In this document: positions 49,517-58,772 of the stretch, piece after piece
How the letters are laid out: each line of letters opens with the position of its first letter
How positions within the stretch are numbered: position 1 is the stretch's first letter
NCBI GenBank assembly: GCA_010645155.1
Contig: JAAGOF010000250.1
Span: 422,747-486,746, forward strand
Length of the DNA stretch: 64,000 nt
Direction of reading: 5' to 3'
Source: Tigriopus japonicus
Taxonomy: Eukaryota; Arthropoda; Copepoda; Harpacticoida; Harpacticidae
Translations under genes and position numbers: made by a program
Notes under the pieces: model-generated
What the model was told of the DNA's origin: nothing
Databases searched by the model: none
Seen by the model: the letters and a program-made list of their open reading frames with translations, nothing else

Positions 49517-50510
49517 CTAAAGAGTGAGCTTTTTATAAAATGACAACAAAAGGACTGCTGTAATTTTTGTCAACTTTGCTCCACGCACTTCAATGAAGTC
49601 CTGGAAATCAAGACCGTCTTCAGGATCAATAAAACAATGATCAACCACGCCAAAAATAAGCTGGAGGCTGGGAACAACTTGGAGACGAAGCCTGGCAATG
49701 ATAGCAGCAACAAGATTGTCATGGCAAACTTCCTGGTAAGTAGCAAGGATTTCACCATTCTGGTTTGCCAAGGACCTCACCATGGGGGGCAATGAGTTCT
49801 TGGAGGTAATGAAAACGACAGTAAAGCCTTGGGATGGATTCCTTGGAATTTGGAGGTGCTCTCAAAACACAAGTAAAACGCCTATGGTCGCAACAGCTGA
49901 CCGTAAATCCTGGGTTAGGACAGAGCCCTTGAATGCTCTTGAAAACATACAGTATCAGATACCTTTCATACCTTCTCTGAGTACTGTACAGCCTTGACTT
50001 CTGGAGCCTCTCCCAATACGAGAGCTCTCTCATTCCTGTGATGTTCCTAGTGAAACATCTTTGGACCTGCTCGACCTTTTTCAAACCTGCTGAACTCATT
50101 AGAGCCCATATGGGGGAAGAATTTTCAAGATTCGGTAGAACAATCGACTTGTACAGAGTTAGCATCGTAATACTATCTCTGGACTTGCAGACGTTTGAAA
50201 TGACTTACTCACCTTTAGCTCAATATTCTCATCAACTTTCCATCATCTTGGATGAAAACGCCCAAATCCTTCGACCAGCCCAAGAACGGGCTTTCTCCGA
50301 GTCATCGATTAGAATATTTGAGCCGTGGCCGTTCCTCCCAGAAACTAATCTTGGACCATCAGCATATGATGAATTATTAGCTTTTGTACTAAACTTCTGG
50401 AGAGGAGCAACAAAGACAATAAACAGGGACGGACCAAAAATTGAGACTTGAGGAACATCTGACTTGACATCATACATGCCATGAGTGGATCCTTCAACCT
50501 TAACCATTTC
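49517..50510 (-). pseudogene. LINE reverse transcriptase, 5'-truncated and broken
   Basis: Minus-strand pieces at 50232-50507, 49752-50165 and 49517-49792 read, in order, VPQVSIFGPSLFIVFVAPL, SSYADGPRLV, LYKSIVLPNLENSSPIW, VQRCFTRNITGM and LSYWERLQKSRLYSTQRR. These match the palm and thumb regions of non-LTR reverse transcriptases of the CR1/Jockey type. The catalytic (F/Y)ADD is ADG here, and frameshifts separate the pieces. The 5' part with endonuclease is missing. Confidence 0.85.
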
Positions 50511-51221
50511 CTACCTTTCACTCATCAAGCATTCAATCCTATTTAAGAACTCACTCTAGATTCCAAACTCTTTTATTTTAATGATTTTAAATAGCAATGT
50601 ACCAATCCAAGATTGTGCAGACTGCCAATGAGCAAACAGAAAAAATATTTGCCAAAAAGTGGCAAAACATTGAAACTCTATTTTTTCAAAAGCCTTACAC
50701 ATTTGAAAAATAAGCTGGATATTTAGAAAATATTTTTTTGACAACGTATTTATTTCGTAGCTTTGTTTGTGCACACCAATTTTATCAAATATATTTTTCT
50801 TAAATTTAATGTAATGGGTCGTTTTTGGAGGCACACTTCAACTTGCCGCAATATATGACTCGGTTGTTTTGCGTATATGACAATAGTTATGGTTGTGAGC
50901 CTCTAATTTTAGTACAAATGTCCATTTATTAAAAGATATTAAATTTTTCCTCAAAATACCAAACCAATCAGAAAATCGAGGAACAATGGGGAAATATTTT
51001 TCAAATATGTTGTACTCTTAAATATAGTTCAGGGCCTTAGTTCATTCCAAAAATACAAGTTTGCACCCTAGTTCAATGTTGTGCTTTCGCATTTTTAGCT
51101 CATATATGCTTTGTCTGCACCAAAGAACGCAGGAAGCATGCTTCCAGTATCGGCTTCAAGGGTATTTTAAGCCTGCTGGAGCATTTCTAATGAAATTTTG
51201 GGTTAAAAATCCATTACAAAG
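50511..51221. other. AT-rich gene-free stretch
   Basis: Between the LINE remnant and the inverted-repeat-bounded CD36 segment. No feature was recognised. Confidence 0.5.
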
Positions 51222-51325
51222 AAGCTGTAGCGGATCGATGTCCGCCAACATTGGTGACCCCGACGTGATTGGCCGAGGTCAACCTTGAACTGGCCGAGCT
51301 CATCAGACCCGAATCGATCCCACTA

Positions 51326-51960
51326 CTACTTGAAGCGGGCAACATGGGTTGAGAGATCTTTAGCTCGGCGATTGAGACAAACTCTAACCGTGGCCACCAA
51401 AGCGATCACCAAAGTGGACGTTAGGAGGCCCAGAAGTACGCAAAAAATGTAGTTCTTGTAACGAGGCGGGTCCATCACAGCCTTGGAAATGAGCGACACG
51501 AGATCATCCCCGAGTTCGTCGAGACCTTCTTCAAACCATAGGATGGGGACGACCGTGACCTTGATTCTACTGATTTCATCAAATGTGCTCAAGGCTTTGA
51601 TTGCAAAATTGATTTGGATTCGAGCCTTGGCGGCCAAGGTCGTCCCAGTCGTGGGCTGAACATCGAAATATAATTGATGCTTGTCCTTCCGCGGGTTCAA
51701 TCCTTCAACTGCATTCGAGAAGCTCTGATTAGCCCCCATGAAGTGAGGCCAAGACAAAACAATAGGCGCATCAAATTGGCACTTGGAAATGGCGAACATG
51801 CCGTCTCCGATCATGTCGCACAAAACTGGGTCGGTACAGAAGCATTCGTTGGCCGGATACGAGGCTGGGGTCATGAACACATCCTTTCGTGGCACGAATC
51901 TGAAGCCTTCAATAGTCTTGGAATGGACTGGCTGTAGGTCATTGGCCAATTTTTTAGGCT
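51326..51960 (-). CDS. CD36 / scavenger receptor class B family, C-terminal fragment
   Basis: About 210 codons without a stop or frameshift encode the distal ectodomain and C-terminus of a CD36/SCARB protein, a lipid and lipoprotein receptor at the cell surface or lysosome. Landmarks in order: TIEGFRFVPRKDVF, the Cys-rich block NECFCTDPVLCDMIGDGMFA then ISKCQF, LSWPHFMGAN, EGLNPRKDKHQLYFDVQPTT, VVPILWFEEGLDEL, and a C-terminal membrane segment (YIFCVLLGLLTSTLVIALVA) followed by a short basic tail. A full receptor is roughly 450-550 residues with an N-terminal membrane segment; that half is absent from the window. The frame continues into the minisatellite. A possible splice acceptor (CTACAG) lies near 51938. 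Gene remnant, captured fragment or 3' exon cannot be separated from sequence alone. Confidence 0.85.
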
Positions 51961-52705
51961 TTCCTTCTACGGCCACGACCTCGCCATCGGCGTAACCGGC
52001 CCCATTCATTGCCTCAACCTCGCCATCGGCGTAACTGGCCCCATTCATTGCCTCAACCTCGCCATCGGCGTAACCGGCCCCATTCATTGCCTCAACCTCG
52101 CCATCGGCGTAACCGGCCCCATTCATTGCCTCAACCTCGCCATCGGCGTAACCGGCCCCATTCATTGCCTCAACCTCGCCATCGGCGTAACCGGCCCCAT
52201 TCATTGCCTCAACCTCGCCATCGGCGTAACCGGCCCCATTCATTGCCTCAACCTCGCCATCGGCGTAACCGGCCCCATTCATTGCCTCAACCTCGCCATC
52301 GGCGTAACCGGCCCCATTCATTGCCTCAACCTCGCCATCGGCGTAACCGGCCCCATTCATTGCCTCAACCTCGCCATCGGCGTAACCGGCCCCATTCATT
52401 GCCTCAACCTCGCCATCGGCGTAACCGGCCCCATTCATTGCCTCAACCTCGCCATCGGCGTAACCGGCCCCATTCATTGCCTCAACCTCGCCATCGGCGT
52501 AACCGGCCCCATTCATTGCCTCAACCTCGCCATTGGCGTAACCGGCCCCATTCATTGCCTCAACCTCGCCATCGACGTAACCGGCTATCCTTCTACGGCC
52601 ACGACCTCGCCATCGGCGTAACCGGCTCCCCATTCATTGCCTCAACCTCGCCATCGGTGTAAACGGCTCCCCATTCATTGCCTCGACCTCGCCATCAGCG
52701 TAACC
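51961..52705. repeat. 39-bp coding-frame minisatellite beside the CD36 fragment
   Basis: About 18 tandem units; roughly 15 central ones are nearly identical at exactly 39 bp. On the minus strand one unit reads GYADGEVEAMNGA. Three units at the high-coordinate end are 2 bp longer or carry a replaced block. One of them (about 52585-52610) repeats CCTTCTACGGCCACGACCTC, which otherwise occurs only at the CD36 edge (about 51963). The unit lacks stops in several frames, so the long frames on both strands are not by themselves evidence of translation. Confidence 0.95.
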
Positions 52706-52870
52706 GACCTCTTCCATAGCCCATCTGGCATGGAACCACCTACCTCCTCTTTCTCCCAACTCTTCGTCTATTCTTTGCCGTAGTCGGAAGCTCGGGGGAG
52801 CTGTGGCGACACTGTCTTCCGTGACCGGTTTCTCCCTTCCTCCTACTCTGCTCTCTTCTGTCCTTCATAT
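52706..52870 (-). other. Open frame leading into the minisatellite
   Basis: On the minus strand, about 50 codons (including PPSFRLRQRIDEELG and FHARWAMEEV) run without a stop directly into the first GYADGEVEAMNG unit in the unit's coding frame. After the first 2-bp-longer unit this frame meets TGA. Origin unknown. Confidence 0.35.
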
Positions 52871-52871
52871 A

Positions 52872-53600
52872 TACCGGGTGCGGTAATTGATCTCGGACGC
52901 TTTAGAAAGTTAACTTTAAAGAGATTTAATACAGAAATAAGAGGCGTGGCAAAAAAAAATTAATAACAAAAAAGGTTGAGCATAATTATCATAATTATTT
53001 TTCAAAAACTCCCCCATTTTTGTCAATGCAGCCTTGTAGGCGGGGACGGAAGGCGCGCATGGCGTTGACGAGGTTGGCCTCGGACATGGCGGCCCACTCC
53101 CGGTTGACGCTGGTCTTCAGGGCTTCAATATTGGGATGGATGATGTTGCAGGCCCTCTCCTCAACATGCGTCCACACGTGGTAGTCTTAGGGGTTCAGGT
53201 TGGGGCTGAATGGCGGCCAGAAATTCTTCAGCCAGAATCCCCTAGACCCCAATTTATTCTCACTGTCCGCCTCCTACCGCCTCCATGACGCTTTGTGAAG
53301 CCACCAGACTCTTCATGTAACTTTTTAATGTTATAAACGGTGCTTCTTGCCACTCCAAAGTTTCGTGAAATGGTGGTGGGCGTGTCACCGGCCTCAATCC
53401 GCGCAAAGATTTTTTGCCGTAATTCTGTCATGTAATGTTGTTTTATTTCGGTCACTTTAAACTGCACAACACAAGCGCATATAAAGAAAGTGCTTGATTG
53501 TCGCAACTTCCCCAAAAAGTGGGATTTAAAATAAAAATGCTTTTATCATATGTAAAAACTCAGTTTTTTAAGTGTCCGAGATCAAACTCCACACCTGGTA
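52872..53600 (-). mobile_element. Internally deleted mariner element, nested
   Basis: The element proper is 52874-53598 (725 bp) between TA dinucleotides. Inverted ends start CCGGGTGCGG and CCAGGTGTGG and share TTGATCTCGGAC. It holds both ends of a mariner transposase gene on the minus strand but has lost the catalytic middle. It lies inside the inverted-repeat-bounded CD36 segment, so it came later. Confidence 0.9.
52995..53515 (-). pseudogene. Mariner transposase, catalytic core deleted
   Basis: The N-terminal piece (minus, starting upstream at about 53430) reads MTELRQKIFARIEAGDTPTT then ISRNFGVARSTVYNIKKLH, a helix-turn-helix, and GGGRRRT. It jumps to FWPPFSPNLNP-stop-DYHVW and the C-terminal THVEERACNIIHPNIEALK. 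The DYHVW context carries the third Asp typical of mariner-type DDD enzymes; the segment with the first two Asp is missing, and an in-frame stop replaces the residue before DY. Confidence 0.88.
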
Positions 53601-53846
53601 TATATTTCTTTCCCGCCAGCAAATCAGTCATCTACCATCTCTCGACTCGTCATGTTGGCGGACATCGATCCGCTACAAAGCTGTCATTAATATGACGTCG
53701 TTTTAAAAGCCTGAAAACGTTTAAGTGACTCAAAAAGAGTGGAAGTCAATTGATGAAGTATACTTCAAGCATGCGTCTCTAAACACAAAACATATGACCA
53801 AAAATTGTGTACCAATCACAACTCAAAAACTTGGAGCAAACAAATG

Positions 53847-54030
53847 AAGGAAGCCAGAGTGGCCGCGCGTACTAATGCGCTCTTATAAGAGCCGGGTGTA
53901 AGTGCTTCCCCAGACGGCGTAGGTTCGAATCCTGTTGGGGATCAGATTGAAGCTGTCGGGAGAAATCCTTGTTTACAAGGAATCGCATTCCTTGTAGCGG
54001 TAGTAGAAAATCCGCAACAACAACAAAAAA
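53847..54030 (+). repeat. tRNA-derived SINE, most complete copy
   Basis: GGAAGCCAGAGTGGCCG begins an A-box-like region and GTAGGTTCGAATCC is an intact B box, as in Ser/Leu class II tRNAs. A tRNA-unrelated body follows (CTGTCGGGAGAAATCC, CAAGGAATCGCATTCC), then a CAA-rich A tail. The anticodon stem-loop is a GCTCTTATAAGAGC palindrome with no normal 7-base loop, so it is not a functional tRNA. Confidence 0.75.
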
Positions 54031-54562
54031 TCAATAGCCGAGTAAGTTCGATCCATGCAAGTAGGGTCTCTAGACATCAACTGATCATAGTGAGTCCGTA
54101 AATAGGAATCGATCGGCAAAAGAGTAAAAATAGAACGGTTTAATTTTTAGTCGTTTTTGATCAAGGAAATCACTGGGAAAGCAATCTTCAATTAGTGTGT
54201 GAACCATGGCAAAATTGCACGTTGCAAAACAAAAATACTAATATGCAGAGTGATAATCAATCAACAGACAAATAGCCAGAGACTTAAAAACGATATTTTC
54301 TTTAGACCGCCTAATGGAAATTAGGGTCTCTGGCAAGAAAAAGACGTCTCTGACATTGAAAAGAAAAAAAAAATAGGCGCACCAAGAATAAATACAGATA
54401 CTATGACATAGTTGAGTTGTTAGCTTTTAGAGATCTGGCTAACCCTGTAGAGGTGCAAAATTTGTACAAGTGGGAGTCTATGATTATTCCCTAACAAGAG
54501 TCACTTAAAAATACGACATAAAAACTCGAAGCCTCAAAGGTAGTTTCACACTCGACCGCAAC
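54031..54562. other. Short intergenic stretch upstream of the cysteine-rich protein gene
   Basis: Presumably holds the promoter of the next gene. No clear TATA box or initiator was identified. Confidence 0.4.
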
Positions 54563-54796
54563 ATGAGCTGTGGTCAGTTATTTCAAGGGCTTCCTGTCTG
54601 GCCTTTGGTCATTTTGTTCAGTCTAAGTGGCATGTTTTGTTTTGATGACTCTTCTTCCTTTCCAACTCTTCCACCACTAGGTGTTTTACCTGCCATTACC
54701 GGGATTCAATGTTTTATAGGTGGAGAATGCCTTGACTCCTTAATCGTGGACTTGACGCCCACCAACACCTCTTCCACGTGTCTCCATCAGTGCCAG
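54563..54796 (+). CDS. Cysteine-rich secreted protein, exon 1
   Basis: 78 codons: signal peptide, a Pro/Ser linker and the first four cysteines of module 1. Donor TGCCAG/GTAAAA. Confidence 0.88.
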
Positions 54797-55566
54797 GTAA
54801 AACAAAGTCTCCTTTTTTATAATCAAGCGAGTTTTCAATAGTTTTTTTCAAAGGCGTAGGAGGTGTGGTTTGTTTGGGGGGGCAACACCAAATTTGCCCG
54901 AATTTCACAATTTATTTGCGATTAATTATTGTCTGGTTCTTCAGTATTTTACGATTAATCTTGTTATTTAATATCATTTTTCCCCTCCCCGAATGCCCGA
55001 ATATCTCAACTCATTTGCCCGAATTTTAGCAGTCTCCGGAGGCCAGGGGGGGCAGTTGCCCCCCCTGCCCCCCTGCCTCCTACGCCTATGGTTTTTTTTG
55101 TCCTTTTTTCTCATAGCAAACCCGCGGTTGCGAGTGGTTCACTTACTACAAGGACACGAAGCTATGCGCCTCGCTATCCGTGTGTCTGCGACTCGATAAG
55201 ACCATTTGTGGCGACAATTGCGTGAGTGGTGAAAACGAATGTCCCGAGTTTTACTGTGGCGTCAAAGGCAAGTGCTTGGGAGCATTGGAAGGTATGCGAA
55301 TGGTGCAGAGCGAGTCCGAATGTAAAGACAAATGCGATGAAGAAGCCCGGTGTAAATGGCACTCATTTGACCGGTCCACCAAGGTTTGCTCCATGACCGC
55401 CGATTGTCCAGCTTTGGATGCGAAATGCGAGAACTGCATCGCCTCTGAGCGAGCTTGTGAGCTCGGACAAGTATCTGTGCCCCGAAATAACACATTGAAG
55501 GCCACTCCTCAAAATGAAGAACCTAGCAAATACACTAAAACATCGAAATATGGTAGTAAGGGTTAA
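54563..55566 (+). CDS. Secreted protein with two PAN/apple-like cysteine modules (2 exons, 227 aa)
   Basis: Exons 54563-54796 and 55117-55566 join in phase 0 at CLHQCQ/QTRGCEW. The start has A at -3 and gives a signal-peptide-like N-terminus (VWPLVILFSLSGMF, residues about 12-25). Two modules of about 70 residues follow the same cysteine plan: C50-C56-C73-C77-C83-C95-C101-C109-C113-C120 and C125-C131-C147-C151-C157-C169-C175-C182-C185-C192. Each has a CEWFTYY or CKWHSFD core and an ending of the form C-x2/3-C-(V/I)-x-S-E. This fits PAN/apple-type domains, which bind proteins or carbohydrates outside the cell; the ligand is unknown. A Lys/Ser/Thr-rich tail ends the protein. A donor-like GTATCT near 55470 could allow a longer spliced form. 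Confidence 0.85.
54852..55087. mobile_element. MITE filling most of the intron (54797-55116)
   Basis: AGGCGTAGGAGG at the left is mirrored by CCTCCTACGCCT at the right, followed inwards by G-rich and C-rich runs. The interior has two TTTGCCCGAATTT blocks and a GGGGGGCAGTTGCCCCCC hairpin near 55050. No clear target duplication. It makes up 236 of the 320 intron bases. Confidence 0.7.
55117..55566 (+). CDS. Cysteine-rich secreted protein, exon 2
   Basis: Acceptor TTTTTTCTCATAG/CAA. 149 codons complete module 1 and encode all of module 2 and the tail, ending TAA. Confidence 0.88.
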   Translation, partial: QTRGCEWFTYYKDTKLCASLSVCLRLDKTICGDNCVSGENECPEFYCGVKGKCLGALEGMRMVQSESECKDKCDEEARCKWHSFDRSTKVCSMTADCPALDAKCENCIASERACELGQVSVPRNNTLKATPQNEEPSKYTKTSKYGSKG

Positions 55567-55799
55567 TCATTCAGCATATTACATGTCCAGTTTGACCATG
55601 TTAATGAATGTACTTTTAAAGCAAATCACTCCACAGAAACAAAGGAGGGGAAAATACCTTTTACTGTAGACATCTTGACACAATTACAAACCTGCCACGC
55701 CATGCATAATTACCAAAAGAATAATCCTTAGCACAGTGCTACTTCTGTTTTGATCTTGCCATACACTTTCTGTTTCAATGTTTCATTCCATGTCTAGAA

Positions 55800-55805
55800 A
55801 ATAAA
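55800..55805 (+). other. Poly(A) signal of the cysteine-rich protein gene
   Basis: AATAAA about 235 bases past the TAA stop. Confidence 0.6.
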
Positions 55806-55997
55806 ACGATCTGAAGAATCATTTGGAGCTGATAATAATTATTAAAAAACATGCATATGTGAAGAATTCATGAAAGCCTCAGGGTCATAATAGAGAGAAA
55901 ATCAGAATTGGGCAAGGATGCTTCTAAATTCAAGGCGATGAGGTGTGTTGAAATTAATGAAATTACTACCATTGCAAGTTGCTTCAAACACAAAATC

Positions 55998-56262
55998 GTT
56001 TAGGCCAGGGGTAGGCAACCGGTGGGCCGCGGCCCACATGTGGGCCCAAGCGTGGTCTTTGGTGGGCCCAGGAGCTATGGGGAAAGTCCAAAATAGTGGG
56101 CCCGCGAGACATCCATAGTATTGTACTCGTGGGCCCAAAGCTCTTTGATCATTAATTTGTGGGCCACTGAACCTACCAACGTTTGTTTGGTGGGCCCCTG
56201 ACAACATGTAATCAAATTTGTGGGCCTTGACCCCAAAGTGGTTGCCGACCCCTGGTTTAGGC
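55998..56262 (+). mobile_element. hAT-type MITE, GGGCCCAC-rich family (copy 3, intact ends)
   Basis: The element proper is 56006-56254 (249 bp), from CAGGGGTAGGCAACC to GGTTGCCGACCCCTG, with perfect 8-bp duplications GTTTAGGC at 55998-56005 and 56255-56262. The interior has many GGGCCCAC or GTGGGCCC blocks. It serves as the reference for copies at 13974 and 38417. Confidence 0.93.
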
Positions 56263-56790
56263 CTTTTATATTCAGTACTTTTATTCCTGGAAAATTATCT
56301 CATTGGACCCTATTTTGAACGTGGTTTTGAATTTGCACAATGAAAGCAATTATCCCTCACTTTGTTATTCTAGAAATTTTTGCAATTTAGTCTCTCAATC
56401 ACATAAAACCAACCGCATTTTTCCCTTCAACCTCAATTTCCCTTGTTTGCAAAAATATTATGAATATAGCTTGTTGATGGGATTGAGCATTGTGTTGGCT
56501 CAGCTCCTCAGCTGGTGATTTTTTGGAATGCGGGAAAGGGCAATAAGAATAAACTTGGTGTTGCAAGGTTTTAAATGCATTAATTAATGGTATTGTCAGA
56601 CATCAACAAATATTATGCAAACTAGCAGTTGTGGTAACTGATACTCTAACAACTTGCAAATACCGTTTCTGCCTGAAAGTCGAAAGTACATAATGTACTT
56701 TCGAGACGTTACCACTACTGATGTGTTTAGAGTTGGATTTTTGGCAGAGTTTTGCCATTTTGGTTTTTAGGGTCAAAAAACTAAAATTTT
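56263..56790. other. Intergenic stretch
   Basis: No gene. A palindrome AAAGTACATAATGTACTTT at about 56684-56702 is the only structured feature seen. Confidence 0.5.
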
Positions 56791-58772
56791 CTGATAAGTC
56801 TTGGACCGCAGTCTCTGCTATGTAAATCGTTCATTTCAAACAATTTAGCACTTATAATTGATCACAACAAACGCAGAACTGTTGGAAAAAAGCCGTATTA
56901 AACATTTTCAAAATATTCTTACGTAGCACATCAAAATTGGACACATTTGTGGAACCACCGATGCACGTGTAACACGCACAAACTATTCAGATATTAATGC
57001 CCATACTATTTCAACATAGAAAAATACTGAATTTAGTAGATTATTAGGAGGATAAACTATAATATAGACCTGACTGAAAAATTAAAAGAAAATGAAAGAG
57101 GGTTATTTCAGTACCAGGTAGCTCTGGTATGGGTGTCAAATATGAGTAGTGTTTAGATTTAATCCTCAATAATCAAATATGTCAATGTTTCAGAGGTAGA
57201 TGAAATCAAGGGTAAACTAAGTAATTCCTGCGGAAATGAGCAATAAATTGGAAAAGCTTCCAGTGCAGTGATGTACATAGGCAAATCTCGACCGTATTCA
57301 TGCTTGAGTACGAGTTTAGAACAAGATTAATGCCAAAACAAGGGGAATAAATCCATTTCTAGAATTCAATTGTAAAACTAGAAAATTTGCCCATCAATGT
57401 TTTATTTTTCCATTTCTTTATTACCTTTATGATTATTCAAAAAAAGGATCACATTTTTAAAATTTCACCTTAAGGTACATGAAATGTTAAACATGCCAAC
57501 TCGATTAGATCCAAAGGCTAGGGGTTCTTTTCTGTGCTCACTAACTCATTCGGTTTCATTCTTAAAGGTAAGCATATCAATGAAGGTTTTGAGAACAGAT
57601 CATCATTTGGAAGCATAAATCATTTTTGCATTTCTTCGTCATTTGTGTCCCAATGTCGTCTTTGGAACTGCTTGGAGTTTTCGAACATCATCATTGATGT
57701 CAATGGCTGGAGCTTTTTGGGAGCTTCTCAGTATCACTTAAGGCTTTTAAAAGACCAAAAGAACTTTGAAAATCTTCATCAGACTTTGAAGGACAAAAGA
57801 TGGTTAATCGGGAAGGTGGATGGTCCATTGACACTTCATAAACTGGACTTTTTTTGACGTTACCCTTGGTTCCACCGCCAAAACAGCTAAACAGATTCTT
57901 CCTTCAATGCTCAGGTTGGTTTATCAATTCTATTTTCTTGCCCAGCTCTGATATTCATTCACTTGGATCTTTTAGAACTCTTAGCTAGCTCCTTTGGTAA
58001 CTAGTTTGGTGAAACCACTCGTTCAATAATGTGTGGAATCCGATTTCCGCTACTTCCTGCGTCGCTTGATTGTTCTGGCACTTGACACGAAGCCTTCAGA
58101 TGTTTTCAATGGGGTGTTTTCTTGCTTTTTTTACCTCTATCACGTTAATTACCGAGGATTTGAAGCAAAAACTCTCTGTTCATAGAAATGAGTTCACTCG
58201 ATGTACAGCCTCAGGCTGCTCGCGCCAAACACCCAAAAAGAAGGAGGTCAGCTGTTGAGTTAACCTCCGTATGGAAAGATATGCAATCTTTCCTTGCCCT
58301 TTTAAAGATGTATTCTATATCTTTATAATGGTAAATTGTAATTCTGACAAACTTTTTAATCAAATTGCTCATCTGCATAGTTTTCAAAATCTCCTGAAAT
58401 GATTTTACCTCTTTGTGGAGCTCAACTACTGTCGTTTGAAGGATTTTACAAACTCCATGTTGATAAAAGCAAAAACTTTTGTCTCAAATTTGTTCACCAT
58501 TATCAGAAGCCATTGTTTGAACAATTTTGGAGAGAAATTTGAAAAACTCATGAAGCTGTTTTCATTTAAAAAGATAGGCTGTATTGTGCGTGTTACACGT
58601 GCGTTTGTGATTCCACAAATGTGCCCATTTTTACCTGCTAAGGAGTGCTATTGTGAATATGTTTAACAAAGCTCTTTTCCAATACTTTTGTGTTTGTTGT
58701 GGCTAATTTTAAGAGCTAAATTGTAGAAGTGAATGATTTACAATGCCAAAATTGTGGTCCCAGACTTATCAG
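56791..58772. mobile_element. 2-kb DNA transposon with long terminal inverted repeats
   Basis: The first ~200 bp match the inverted last ~200 bp at roughly 70-80% by eye: CTGATAAGTC, GGACC, TGTAAATC, TTCA, CAATTTAGC, CACAACAAAC, TTGGAAAA and ACACATTTGTGGAA, then CACGTGTAACACGCAC, all in the same order. The interior has a 107-codon frame at 57534-57857 without known transposase motifs. No target duplication is evident, so exact ends and superfamily are open. Confidence 0.75.

Larger units (their letters stand above)
51222..53681. mobile_element. Inverted-repeat-bounded segment carrying a CD36 gene fragment
   Basis: A perfect 26-bp inverted repeat bounds it: TGTAGCGGATCGATGT then CCGCCAACAT at 51226-51251, and its reverse complement at 53652-53677. 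AAGC lies directly outside both ends (51222-51225 and 53678-53681), consistent with a 4-bp target duplication. Ends are TG...CA like LTR-class elements. The left repeat is followed by TTGGTGACCCCGACGTGATT, which resembles the junction after the 5' LTR of arthropod LTR retrotransposons. Inside are a CD36-family 3' fragment, a 39-bp minisatellite and a nested mariner; without the mariner the segment is about 1.73 kb. Class unresolved: DNA transposon, LTR-derived element or a rearranged LTR pair. Confidence 0.7.

Noticed and set aside
52009..52662. 217-codon plus-strand frame of repeated LPQPRHRRNRPHS
   Set aside because: It is the antisense translation of the 39-bp minisatellite. A stop-free unit of 39 bp stays open in a frame whatever the copy number, so length is no evidence of coding.
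53847..53945. Functional tRNA-Ser/Leu gene
   Set aside because: Good B box, but the anticodon region is a closed palindrome and related partial copies with a shared body occur nearby, which fits a SINE.
57534..57857. 107-codon frame as a host gene
   Set aside because: It sits between the long inverted repeats of a transposon, so if coding at all it belongs to the element; no motif identifies it.
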